Origin: Dactylonectria macrodidyma
Lineage: Eukaryota; Ascomycota; Sordariomycetes; Hypocreales; Nectriaceae
Assembly: GCA_020744425.1 (NCBI GenBank)
Contig: JAGMUV010000001.1
Coordinates: 310,001 to 374,000, forward strand
Direction of reading: 5' to 3'
DNA: 64,000 nucleotides
This document shows, in pieces, positions 32,567-43,984 of this stretch. Under the pieces are notes generated by a model that saw only the letters and a list, made by a program, of their open reading frames with translations, was not told the origin of the DNA and made no database searches. The position numbers were made by a program, and so were the translations under genes. Numbering within the stretch: position 1 is the stretch's first letter; the number at the start of each line of letters is the position of its first letter.

Positions 32567-33647
32567 TTACTTCGCCAGCTCCTCAGCCTTCACCTCGATG
32601 GTGGTCTCAGCCACGACAGGCTTTACCTCTTCGACCTCAACAGGCTTCTCGGCCTCGACGGGCTTGACCTCCTCGACGGGCTTCTCGACTTCAACAGGCT
32701 TCTCCTCTTCGGCCTCGACGGGCTTCTCAACCTCGACAAACTTGTCGTCCTCGGCCTCGACGGGCTTCTCGACTTCGACAGGCTTCTCCTCCTCAGCCTC
32801 AACGGGCTTCTCAGCCTCAACGGGCTTCTCCTCCTCGACAGGCTTCTCAGCTTCGACTGGGGCAGCAACTTCAGCGGGTTTCTCAGCCTCGACGGGAGCC
32901 TCAGCCTCAGCGGGCTTCTCAGCTTCTACTGGGGCTTCCACGGGGGCCTCGACCTCGGTGGGCTTCTCAGCCTCGACGGGTGCTTCGACTTCAGCAGGCT
33001 TCTCCTCGACGGGTGCCTCGACGGGTGCCTCAGCCTCAACGGGCTTCTCCTCCTCGACGGGTTTCTCAGCCTCGACGGGAGCCTCGACAGCAGCCTCAAC
33101 TTCGGTGGGCTTCTCTGCCTCAACAGGCTTCTCCTCTTCTACAGGCTGCTCGGCCTCAACGGGGGCCTCAACCTCAGCGGGCTTCTCAGCCTCGACGGGA
33201 GCCTCCTCAGCAGGTTTCTCGGCTTCGACGGGAGCATCTTCGGCGGGCTTCTCGGCCTCTACGGGGGCTTCAACGGGAGCCTCGACTTCAGCGGGCGTCT
33301 CGACGTCAGCGGGAGTCTCGACGTCAGCGGGCGTCTCGGCCTCGGCAGGAGTCTCCTCCACAGCATCCACAGCCTCCTCGGTTGCCTCGGGCTCCTTAGC
33401 AGCGGCGAGCTGACCTTCGAGGGCCTCGATCTGGGCTGCTGCTTCTGAAAGGTGCTTCAAGAGATCATGGACAGTCTTGGCTTCGGTCTTGTACCTGGCC
33501 AAGAGAGCGATGGCGTCCTTGACGGCATCTCCGTACTTCTCAACTGAAGTGACATCTGCGAAGAGTTGTTAGTGGTTGGAAAGGCGACGAGAAGGACAAG
33601 GACTTACCAGCTTCTTGGACATCCCAGGAGTCATCGAACCACGCCAT
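32567..33647 (-). CDS. Pro-Glu-Val-Ala-Lys repeat protein, 342 aa
   Basis: Exon 1 (33647-33608) gives MAWFDDSWDVQEA, then an intron 33607-33556 (GTAAGT, CGCAG) and exon 2 (33555-32567). Residues 14-80 form a helical, coiled-coil-like head (KYGDAVKDAIALLARYK, LLKHLSEAAAQIEALEGQ). From about residue 90 to 325 the chain is almost wholly P, E, V, A and K, built on short modules such as VEAEKP (eleven exact copies), VEEEKP and VEAPVEAP. A unique TTIEVKAEELAK tail ends it. The region is acidic, with no cysteine, membrane segment or signal peptide, so it is cytosolic or nuclear. The repeat is likely extended and disordered. A TATA box sits upstream and the head looks conserved in style, so it is probably expressed. 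The function is unknown. Confidence 0.75.
32620..33310 (-). repeat. Degenerate coding repeat (PVEAEKP-type modules)
   Basis: The DNA repeats in units of about 18 and 24 bp, which code the PVEAEK and PVEAEKPV-like modules. Synonymous third-position changes between units show that the array has aged under protein-level constraint. Confidence 0.75.
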
Positions 33648-33791
33648 ATTGAAGGAACAGTGGAGGGGAGAGGTGATGTAGTGGTTGAAGGGAAGAGAAA
33701 GGTCTGTGTGTGATTGGCCCAAGAGTTGGTGTTTGTGGAAGGCTGTAGAGGTGGATGATTTTGATAGCATGAGATGTAGAATAGAGCAGCG

Positions 33792-33799
33792 CTTATATA
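33792..33799 (-). promoter_or_regulatory. TATA box for repeat-protein gene
   Basis: ATATATAA on the minus strand lies about 145 bp upstream of the ATG at 33647. Confidence 0.4.
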
Positions 33800-36700
33800 T
33801 CCATATATGCCATGGGTCAAGGACTCAAGGCGGGGAGGGGCAACTCTTGACCGATCAATTATCACTCGACTCACAGCCGCTTCGCTTCAAGCACGCCACA
33901 CTGGTGTGCCGGGGGCCCTGTTTCCCCTCAACAACAAGCGACATCTCGGTGAAAGACTGGCCGCCACAGCTGGAAATGCCTGCATCGCACCTCTGAGCCA
34001 CCGTAGCGTGGACTGGACGCGCCGCAAACATAACCAATAGAGCTCTTCCACGAGCTCTCGGAAAAGCACGCCACTTGCCCATGGTCGACACATATTCCAC
34101 TCGGCCGCAAGAGCCAAGTTTCTCACTGGTCTTCAAGGTGTTCGAGCACCAGCGCCAGCGCGAGACAAGTCATTCGACGGCCTGGGCCGTGACAGTTGCC
34201 TTGCAGAGAGCAGACAACCCCCGCAGCATGCAGAATGCAGCTGCAGGCGACAGGCAACCCATGCAGCACGCACTATGGCGCTCGGCCGTCGAATTCTGCG
34301 CTAATACTACCTGGACGTACATATGGAGTACAATACATGGAGTCGCACTGTTCGTACCTAGTTAAACCCCCGCTCAAAGATCAACCCCCACACGACGCTA
34401 ACGACAGAGTCGGCCCCGTAGCGAATCGAAACTTCAGGCCAGATATACTCACCCCGTAGTTGGAGCTCCCATAGCCATAGAAATCTTTATCCCACGCCCG
34501 CTCGCCTTGTTTATTTATTTACCGCAGCTACGTGTCAGCCCTCATGTACATCGTCAACAAGATGGGAAATGGAGTAATCACAGGTCAGATCATTCCCGTC
34601 TTCTGTCGCTGTCGGCCTCCTCATAAAGGACCACTAACACCCTGAAGGCTAAGACCCCGGAAGCTAATACCCTGGAGAATTTGGCGCCGACGTCAGCAGA
34701 TCAGACCAGGCCAGCATACCCTCCAGGGTCATACACTACAGGTGGCTGGGGACCTTTTAGCGGAACAACAGGTGCTAGCGTAGAACTACTTGGACTGTTG
34801 GCACCACCCAACTGGGATTGATCCTGAAAGTTCCGGTTCTACCTGAGCCTAGCGCCGGTCGGTCTTGGAAGAAAGAGCACCGGAAGTTCTGCGAGTGTGC
34901 TGCATGTGGGTAGGCAAGTAGGTAGGTACTGGATGTATTGTGTTTATTCCGTATTAACTCGCTCAATGGCATGTCACTTTCGTTGGTCCGTCCGCCGAGA
35001 TCAGAAGTGGTCGGTCTGTGATGAAGCTCAGAAGAGGTCCGTCCGTACGAACCCCCCCTGTCGCTTGTCACTGTCACGCGTCCAGCTGCTGCGGCCACAA
35101 ACAAATTGTCTCATTCCAGGCGCCAGTGACGCCGCAATTCCTAAGCAGTGGCCCATACTTACGCGCGAATTTGTTGTTTCCTGAGCTCGACCTCATCCCA
35201 CACACCAATATCAAGCAACTCTACCCGCATAAGTCCGAAATCGCTTGCAAGAGAGCTCAAGGAGGATCAGCAACCAGCCAGCACTCTCAATCAGTCCGCA
35301 ACAATGCCCAAAGAAGGTAGTAGCCATCCAGCTAGTTTGACTAAACCGTGTCATCAGTCGCAAGTTGATCCCCTTGTATTGACCAGGTTCCCCACTTCTT
35401 GAGTGCGCGCTTGCCGTGACTGGCACACCGCCTTTCATTCCCCCATGATCGGGCGAGGCTGGTATCCCGATTTTTGGCTAAACTGGTCCACCTGCTCAGT
35501 CGAGTCCTTGGATGTTCGTATGTGAACCGCGTGATCAATTGCCAGGCCGGGTGCCGCGTCAGATATGTTCCCAGAAAGTTACATCTCATTGTCGGTGACT
35601 GAGTTGCTGGGTTAACCCCAAGCGACCGAAATTGTTGAGATCTATGGCTTTGCAAGAGAGAACGCCTGGGTTCCCAACAATATCTTGGCGCTACAACCGA
35701 ATCTGAGTGTTAACGGGAAGAAGGGGGGTGGAGGGGGTAGTCGATCATTGACATTCATGACAATTTTAGAGTTGTTGCTCTATATTGTAGAATTCTTGAA
35801 AGGAAGTCGTTGATGATTGATCTCCAGGGCATGATTAAGAAAGCATCACTAGGTTAAATTAGACGTTTTCCTGTGAGCAAAATCTCCCAATACCAGATAT
35901 TATAGAGCTAATGATATCAAGCGATGGGCCCTAATACTCTTCATGGTTCTTGTGGTTTCTGGTGCTTGTGCCGGCCCAACTCAATTAACGTCACTAGGTG
36001 TAGGGTAGGTTGGTCGGTCCTCAAGGTTGTGAGCTTGTAGCGAATCTTGCACGGATGTCTGAGTATGGTACGTAATATCCGATGGAGGCAAGGAATGGAT
36101 ATCAAACAGGAATGAAGTTGTTTAAGGCTTACCAAAGCCGGTATATATCCTGAATGCGTAACATTGCTGACCTATGCTGCATTGGTTCCAACGGCAGGTG
36201 TGGAGTGCTGCATCTCACACTCGCTCCTCGATCGAAATGATCGTGCATGGCGTGCTACTTGTATGATTGGCTAGCTATGGTGAACCCTTGGCCCGTTCTG
36301 CTGGTCATGGCAGCTTGATTTGGCCTGGGGGGCCTAAGCTCCTAGGATACACTTGACTTAAGGTATGTCATGTTCAGGGGTGTACGCTAACCGGATCGTG
36401 GTGAAGGAGAGGGAAATATTAACCCCAAACTAAGTTGTATAGGCAGTGACACAATTCACAAAAAACCCAAAATCTGCACTAAGATGTAATATGATCTCCG
36501 AAGCCGCGTTTGTGTTGTACATTTTCCTGGCCGGTCCATGTACCATGCTACCATAGTGTTGGAGAGAGGACTGTGAGTCACATTGAGAGATACAGTTCCA
36601 TGACTAGCAAAGGGAGGCCCGGGATATCATGCGATTGATACTTCTACTTCACATGAGCTGGGCATGTATTCCAACCTCCAATTTGATACCTAAAATCATC

Positions 36701-37026
36701 AAATAACAAAAACAGTCGAGATTAGAACAATAAGTGATCCAATTAGTTTGGATGGCCCAGGTTTTTAGAGTACAACAACCCCGATCTTCTCACATTCCAG
36801 CCACTAGCAGCAAGTTGTTTTGGCAGAGGCATCAACTTTGGAACAAAAGCACATGGCGAAGTCAACCAGGTTGATTATGACCAACCCCTCCGTAGTCTTC
36901 ATACCCTGGTTATTGCCCTGATCTCAGTTTTTGAGGAGGTCGAGATGCGGATGACGTCACCTCTGGCGGATTTGTCACGAAGAGCACCAAGATGAGTTGC
37001 TTCGTTGTGTATTTGCCTTGGTTCTT

Positions 37027-37408
37027 TTATGGAAGAGTGCGGAAATAGGTTTTCTTCAATCTGCCATGCCGACCCCTTGGTGATTTGACTATCAGTCTCC
37101 TTTGAAGTGGATGACGCTGGAGCTGTGAAAAGATTATTCCCGCTTGAGTGTCTGTCCACTCCCGTAGGTATGCATCAACCAGGATATCTTCAGAGAAAGA
37201 CTCCTAGTTTGCTGTCTTGCCCTCATTGAGGCGGTGTGCGGATGCCGGAAACTCTTGACTTGACAATTTCTAGCTCAGGCTCATCTAGTCTCGGCGCACT
37301 TGGAGAGGGCTGGCGACTTGACATGTAGGATATGATTTTGGTGCCATCGCTAATCACTTTCCTTGACGATATCTTCAATGCACTTCTCGTGGTCAACGAC
37401 GTGGACAT
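37027..37408 (-). CDS. Weak gene model, 110 aa, unknown
   Basis: Exons 37408-37253 and 37203-37027 join in phase 0 across a 49-bp intron (GTTTCC...ACTAG). The product starts MSTSLTTRSALKISSRKVIS, has a Ser/Pro stretch in the middle and a basic tail. The second exon also has a competing open frame of 86 residues. I recognise no family. It is included only because the frames close neatly. Confidence 0.18.
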
Positions 37409-38782
37409 TGGCCGGCCGGCACTGAACCCTGTGCATATGAGTTGATCAATGTCCTATCCTAGTAATGCTGGTTGCGACTACTTGTCTCAAGGACTTGCTG
37501 TGTGCGTGACATGTGGCTTGTACGCTTGAAATAGTATCTACCGTAGTACTATAGTTGGTGTAACCTTGAGCTGATGTCTCACCACTTTAGCAGATCAAAT
37601 GGGGTTGGATGGGCATGGTAACACAATCGATGGCGCTGCGACACTAGATTGGCTTTCGATTGTGCCATCATCCGAGTGTCTCAAGTGCATGACCTAGTGG
37701 TGGATATTCGCTGGTGCTTGCTTCCTCTTGGGGAGCTCGTGAATATCCATGGCTAGTGACTTTGAGAGTGAAGTTTTTGCATGGTGCTTGACTCAGTTTA
37801 AAAAGGTTGACATGTCTTGAGTATTTACTTTACTGCAAGTACGAATAGCCAGCTCGGGACATCATTGATGGAAAATCTTGCCATGTTTTGAAGAAACGCA
37901 CCAGTGAGTAAACTGCTCGCTCCATCAATGGTGAACGAGTTGCTAGTACCGGTATCAAGGTAATAAAACACATTTTTTTCCTTCTCGCAATTTCGACATT
38001 TTGAAGACCCAATGTTTCTGCAGTTGCTAAATATTAAGCCTTTCCGATTCTTTCAAGATAAAAAAATCAAAGAAGAAATGCCCTTATGGTGTTCAAATGT
38101 CAAAGAAACTACAACGTGTGCAAATTTCCATTGATGTTGGTATAAACTTAAAAAGAGCAATCGGAGGATCTTGGTCCAGATAAGGCCGGTCTGAGTTAGT
38201 GAAGCATAAGAAGCTTATTCAGCATTTGTAAACCCAGGTCATATACCATAAGCTGAGCACCACAGAATCGAACTGTTGCCTCGTAGCCATGGAAGGGATA
38301 ACTCGAATGCAGTCTTTTGAGCGGGAAAAGACTTGTTCTGGGTCAGATTTAATCATGGGCCGTTTTCTTTTCTTTTTTTACTCTAACATGACCCCACCGA
38401 GACCTGGCAATCAGCAATGAAACGATTCCACACCCCACTTTAACTCCGTACATCCGAACTTTGCTCAGCCAAGTCAGCTTGGCCACGCTCTTGCAGGCGG
38501 GTCCAAAGTAGGTTGCTGGGTCCTCATACTCTGATCCAGCCTATCACGCACTGACTGATGACGTCTCGGGGAGCAGGTCACTTCTCGGAGGCCTGAAACT
38601 AGCGCCGGAACTTTAAGAGCTCCCGACCCGAATACGGCGATTTTGCGGTGAACAATAATGTCAGCTTCCACTCTGGCCGCATCTTCTTTTTTATTCTCAA
38701 TCCTCTAACCTACCACTCTTTAGCGGCATCTAGTAAGCCCAATTGGCCTGTCATTACCGTTCTGCTTTTGCTCCACGCCGCC

Positions 38783-40561
38783 ATGGCCGCGCCGCGACCA
38801 CACATCACGGGATTCCCGGCGCTTCCTCCCGATGCCACCAAGCGAACCCCGCTGCTCATAACCCGAGATGAGATTGAGGCTCTCATCGCCGAAGGACGAC
38901 AGATCTTCATCCTCCATGACCAGGTTATCAAAGCTGACGGATGGATGAAATACCACCCTGGTGGCGACAAGGCCATTAGGCACATGGTTGGAAAGGATGC
39001 TTCGGATGAGGTTGACGCGTGCGCAGGAACCCCTCGATTTCAGCGTGTAACCAGAACAGAACTGCGCTGACCCTTTCCCTGTTGCGTTAGTTACCATTCC
39101 ATGGAAACCAGACAGCAAATGCTGCGCTATCGAATTGGCCGTATCGAAGGTAGCTGGGTTAATTTCGTCCCTCCCTTCCAAGGCGGCGTCTTTCGAACCC
39201 GAGCCGAGATCGAAGCCGATTCCCACGACATTCAAGCATCCGATGTCAGCCACAGTCCTGCATCCTCGATCAATGAAAAGACTGATGCGCAGAATATTCG
39301 AGATCGAGCCGCTCGCAAGAACAATGACAGCGCCCACGATGGTTCTGCCAAAAACCCAGAAGTACCCCTAGATGGAATGTCGTATCTTGATACCATCACC
39401 CACGAATACACCACCCTTGATCTGGAGAAATATCCCTCCCCCGACCAAGCCACACAAGCCAAGATCGTCGCCAAATATCGAGCCCTCCATGAGCGGATTT
39501 TCGATGAGGGATTGTATGAATGCAAGTATTCGTCATACGGGATCGAGTGCTGCAGGTACAGCACGTTCGTTCTTCTGATGGGCGTTTGTTTCTATTTCAA
39601 GTGGTACTACGGTGCGGCTTTCTGGCTTGGAGTGTTATGGCACCAGCTTGGCTTTGTTGTCCACGACGCGAGCCACATTGCCATTACACACTCGTACCAA
39701 ATCGACAGTATCATCGCCATTCTCGTTGCAGACTTCCTTGGCGGTCTATCGGCAGGTTGGTGGAAGTGGAGTCACAATGTGCATCACATTGTCACCAATG
39801 CTCCCGAGCACGACCCAGATATCGAGCATTTGCCCATTTTCGCCGTTTCTCATCGCCTGCTGGCCAATCTTCGGTCAACATACTACGACCGGGTGATGAA
39901 GTATGATGCTGCCGCTAAAGTCTTGCTTCGGATCCAGGCCTGGACCTACTACCCGATTCTTTCCTTGGCTCGGTTCAACTTATTCTTCCTTTCTTTGGAC
40001 TACCTCATTGCTGGACGAGGCCCGAAAAAGGGTCCGGCGGCATGGCATAGGTGGCTCGAAATGTGTGGGCAGGTATTCTTTTGGACCTGGTTTGGTTACG
40101 GGCTTCTTTATAAGATGCTTCCCGACAACCAGACCCGGCTCATTTTTATGTTGATCAGCAATGTCGTAGCATCACCGCTTCATCTGCAAATCGTGCTCTC
40201 TCATTTTGCTATGAGTACAATGGATCTCGGGCCAGACGAGTCCTTTGCTCAGAGGATGCTTCGAACCACCATGGATATCGACTGCCCCGAATGGCTAGAC
40301 TTTTTCCACGGCGGTCTTCAGTTCCAGGTCATTCACCATCTTTTCCCTCGCGTCCCGAGGCACAACTTGCGAACCACCCAAAAGCTGGTTCAGGAGTTTT
40401 GCAACGAAGTCGGCATTCCATATGCGTTGTACGGATTTGCAGGTGGCAACAAGAAAGTGATTGGGCGGCTAGCAGAGGTTTCGAGACAAGCGGCTATTCT
40501 TGCTAAGTGCCAAAAATCGATCGTCGAGAATGGGAACTGGTCTGGTGTCAATGTGCACTAA
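38783..40561 (+). CDS. Cytochrome b5-fused fatty acid / sphingolipid Delta8-desaturase, 568 aa
   Basis: Exon 1 (38783-39018) carries the N-terminal cytochrome b5 domain with the haem-binding HPGG at 58-61. A 72-bp intron (GTGCGC...GTTAG) joins it to exon 2 (39091-40561), restoring DEVDAYHSMETRQQM, the second half of the haem fold. The membrane desaturase part has the three His boxes: HDASH at 270-274, HNVHH at 307-311 and QVIHH at 491-495. The Gln in the third box is the mark of front-end desaturases. Membrane segments lie between boxes 2 and 3. Fungal proteins with this build desaturate the long-chain base of glucosylceramide at C8 in the ER. The linker between b5 and desaturase (about residues 110-180) is charged and variable. 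It is intact. Confidence 0.88.
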
Positions 40562-41897
40562 AGCCTTAATTCTGACTTATATATCCTGGTTTGAGGCGTT
40601 CATCATTTAAACGCTATACTTGCGTAACATGTTGTTTCTTTGAACATAGGAAGCTTACATCTAGAGGTATATATTAACTCCTGGCCGGGCCCTGTCCCCT
40701 CCCTATCACTCATTGAGATAGCTACGCTGACTTTCTCTACTATCAGGAGAACACTCATCGATCCATTCGATCTCACGACCGATGCAGCGATTACCCACTG
40801 AGCCGACCTCCCCACGTAGGACAGGTCGTACTCGCTGATGAGGGTTTCTGTGAAAGTAGAGGAAGTTATTGTAGCTATCTTGGTGTATGAGGGTGTATGA
40901 TGGGGGGAAAGCAGTTAGGACCCGGCCTTTAGGGCCGACTGGTAGCCAATATATTCATCTGGATTTAAGTTTTCTATTTCTCAGGACAGGAAAAGTTCGG
41001 TCCTTAGTGACTGTAGTAGCATCATGTGTTAGATATACTTGAATGTAATTTTTTAATAAGTCTTTTTGCCTTGATGCCAGCAACTCGCCCATGATGAAGT
41101 GGATAGAACATAAGTAGTAGCTGCTTTCTAACAACGGTCGTAGGCCTGTGTGTTAGCCCAAAGACGCTCTAAGATGGAATGCATAGACCAACTTAGTCAT
41201 TACAAGGCCACAGTCCCCCCAATTCCTGTTAGGTCCAAGCGCGGTCTGATATCACTAGCCCCTACTGAATGATGGAAAATCGGCTAACTTCCTTGGCCCA
41301 TCGATGAGGCGCTCTTGATTGGCTTTTGCGTTGAAAACTCTTGGCGTGTCAGCCCCCCTCTTGTCTTGGCAAAACATGCAAACTGGCTAGTCAGATCGGA
41401 ATTGGTGAGCTTCTTAAGGACTAGAGTTTTGGATTTCTCGACGCGGTTACAGGAAGTGGACAAAGCTCATCGACAAAAGTACAATATGACGAGAAAGAGG
41501 CTCAGACGTGTCATCTTCTCACCGTATGATAACTCATTACATCCTAACATATTGCCTCGAGGACAACAGCAGTGGAGAACATGGACAGGGTAACGCCCAG
41601 TCGGCTTAATTAATGCCTAAATGTCTACTTCTTCAGCTCAAACCAAAGTCCTCAGCATTACTTCTTGGTATACTACTAAATGTTGATGTTTTACGCCACA
41701 AGAAACACTCAGCATCATTTGACGCTACAAGACGCCCTTTTGTTAGCAAGCCGTATTCATCGGGAGGCCAAGATTCCGATACTCCAAGGGTAAATGACTG
41801 CATCGAAGTATAAGACGACTGGTAGACGTAACAAATTATAATTCCGTACTCTTCTCTAATTTTCTAAACACCCTGATTTTGTATATTTATCTCCACG
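40562..41897. other. Intergenic region, no gene seen
   Basis: Only short frames without features are present. The last 100 bp look like the leader of the broken secreted-protein gene. Confidence 0.5.
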
Positions 41898-42378
41898 ATG
41901 CAGCTCATCAGCCTGTCAGCCCTTAGCGTTCTTGTGACATCAGTTTTGGCAGCCGATTGCTAGGGAAACACCCATGACGTGACGTCTCGGGCGGATTCAT
42001 ACTGGATACTCGCGCGAAGATGTGCGGAAACAAGGACTGTGGCTACCAGCAAGAGTGCACCACCTACAGTTCAAAGGCGATCCGCGGACTCGCCACAGTG
42101 ACAGTCAATGTTGCTATCACCCGGAAGCGTTCGGGGAGCGGCCAGGGCTTCAAGGATTGCTGGGTTTGTTTTACTTATTTCCAAATTGTAAATGATAGTC
42201 AAGACTCACAAACCTTTTGATAGGCTGGCACTGAGTAGGTCATGCCAGACTTCATCTTTGACTTCTATCTAACAATACCAGGAATATCATCAATCAGTGC
42301 ATCTACAGTGAGAAAAAGCTTGGTGGTACTTGGGTATACGACGGCCAAGTATACCAGGTCAATGCGTGGTTCTCATAA
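41898..42378 (+). pseudogene. Small secreted cysteine-rich protein, inactivated
   Basis: The ATG at 41898 opens a clear signal peptide (MQLISLSALSVLVTSVLAAD) but TAG at 41961-41963 stops it right after the first mature cysteine. In the same and a neighbouring frame the rest can still be read: ADSYWILARR, MCGNKDCGYQQECTTY, FKDCW, then after intron-like sequence NIINQCIYSEKKLGGTWVYD and a stop at 42376. The cysteine spacing and the FKDC...I..C..GGTW pattern fit a family of fungal small secreted proteins of unknown role. TGG to TAG would explain the stop. One frameshift lies near 42015. Confidence 0.55.
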
Positions 42379-43984
42379 GAGGGGACTTTGTCTTACAAAG
42401 CGTCCCCGGCGCTCATTTAATGGTTGCTCGCCTCGCAACATCAAGCCCCAATCTTACAAACTATGTGTGAGGCTACTGCGAACATCTGTTGTACTAGTAT
42501 GGAGCACGCTCTAGGATGTATAGTGGCGGCAGGGATAGCTTGTTGACGGGGTATTGCGCTGACGGAACCTTCAAATAAGTTCCATGAACCCATGAGCACA
42601 TATACTCTCTCAACATTAGTTTTCCCTCAGGGTTTTCCCAATGTTGTTACGCAAATGTGGGGGGAAGGTATCTGAGCATTGAATATGGAATGAAAACGAT
42701 GTTATTCTTGGTCTACACGTGTCCTGGATGTGCGCGATGGGTGAGACCGGATACATGATATGGAATACTCTAGTAATTATGGGCATGAATGCGAGACACT
42801 CGGTGCACCAAATCATATTAAACGACCTGGACGTGAGTGACTGGCTGTGATAAATGCGGAGCTAGATGATGTGAATGGTGTCGCCGCTGAAATCGTGCGC
42901 GGGTGGGATTTGACAGAAAGACTGCTATTAATAACACAGTAGCTGGCCTGATATGTTTCACACCGTGTTGTAATGGTCTGGGACCTTGTATTCAAAGGAG
43001 TTATAAATGACCTCTGACCAGTAAGAACTGGCCGAACTGTCATCGCACCGTGGCTACGCAAGCCACGAGAGGTCTAGACTCGGTAAAGTCGGAAGACTTA
43101 CTCGAGGTGGCGCATTCAGTTGCCCTGCGGAACTGTCGGCTTGCCATGAGCTTCCTCATTGCGACAACGTAACCCAAAGATTCTCGTCTGCCAATCATAT
43201 AGGTGGTACATGTCAGTAAAGGAAGATGTGGCTAACATCGGGTTTGCGCTAAGACTCAGCCTAACCTAGCAAGCGGCTCTCGGCACTTGAACGTGGAAGC
43301 CTGAACAGACTTGATTTACCCATATTTTGACTTTGGCGTACTCAACGCTTTTATTACATGCGAGATCTGCCTGATATTGCATGCGTCCCATGTTGAGATG
43401 TAGTTGCAGACAATGCGATGGTCATGCACTGAGGTGCAGGGCTGAGTCTACCCACCACGACCGTGGTATCCACTACCAAGTGTGGAGGACAATGACCTGG
43501 TAGAACTGGAAAAGTGCAAAGAAAGCAGGGGTTAGTGTCACTATCAACTCAGTTTGCTGCCATGTCGAAGGCGCTGTGATAGGGGGACAACATCTTCTTG
43601 CAATATTGGAGTACTCTTTGATCCATACGGGCATGAGTGCACTCACTCTTGTGCTGAATGTAGAACCCTTAAAGAGTCCGAACTTTTTGATGCCCTCTCA
43701 TAATAATGACGGCCAGTCCTGGCACTGCCACCATCCAGCCTCACACTAGCCGTAGCATACTAAATTAGTTCCAAGTCAACCGGCCCTGCCAGGCTGCACA
43801 CCACGTAGAGCATTTATGTATATGAATCCTACATCAGCATCTCCAAGCTGTCATCCACCCCTTGCCTCGATCCTCATTCATGCCGCAACTGATGCCCAAC
43901 CCTTTATTGTCTTAAGTCGCGGTGTTTGATACCCTCTTCGTTCTTACGCTCCTCTACTATATCTAGGACAAATATCTTGCCCAC
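42379..43984. other. Intergenic region, no gene seen
   Basis: About 1.6 kb of ordinary sequence with no ORF of note. The last 150 bp serve as promoter and leader for the WW-domain gene. Confidence 0.5.

Larger units (their letters stand above)
33648..38782. other. Long intergenic region (about 5 kb)
   Basis: The left end holds the promoter of the repeat-protein gene. At 35304-35316 an ATG with a short open start (MPKE) is followed by a GTAGTA donor and a CATCAG acceptor, after a leader-like CT-rich stretch. It resembles the first exon of an Nhp6-type gene, but no HMG box follows. A weak two-exon model at 37027-37408 (minus) is listed separately. The remainder shows no gene, repeat family or RNA that I can support. 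Confidence 0.4.

Noticed and set aside
32555..33448. Long open frames of 297 and 271 residues on the plus strand opposite the repeat protein
   Set aside because: They are antisense shadows. A repeat of 18/24 bp units without stop codons in one frame is open in several frames; these lack any start context or conserved feature.
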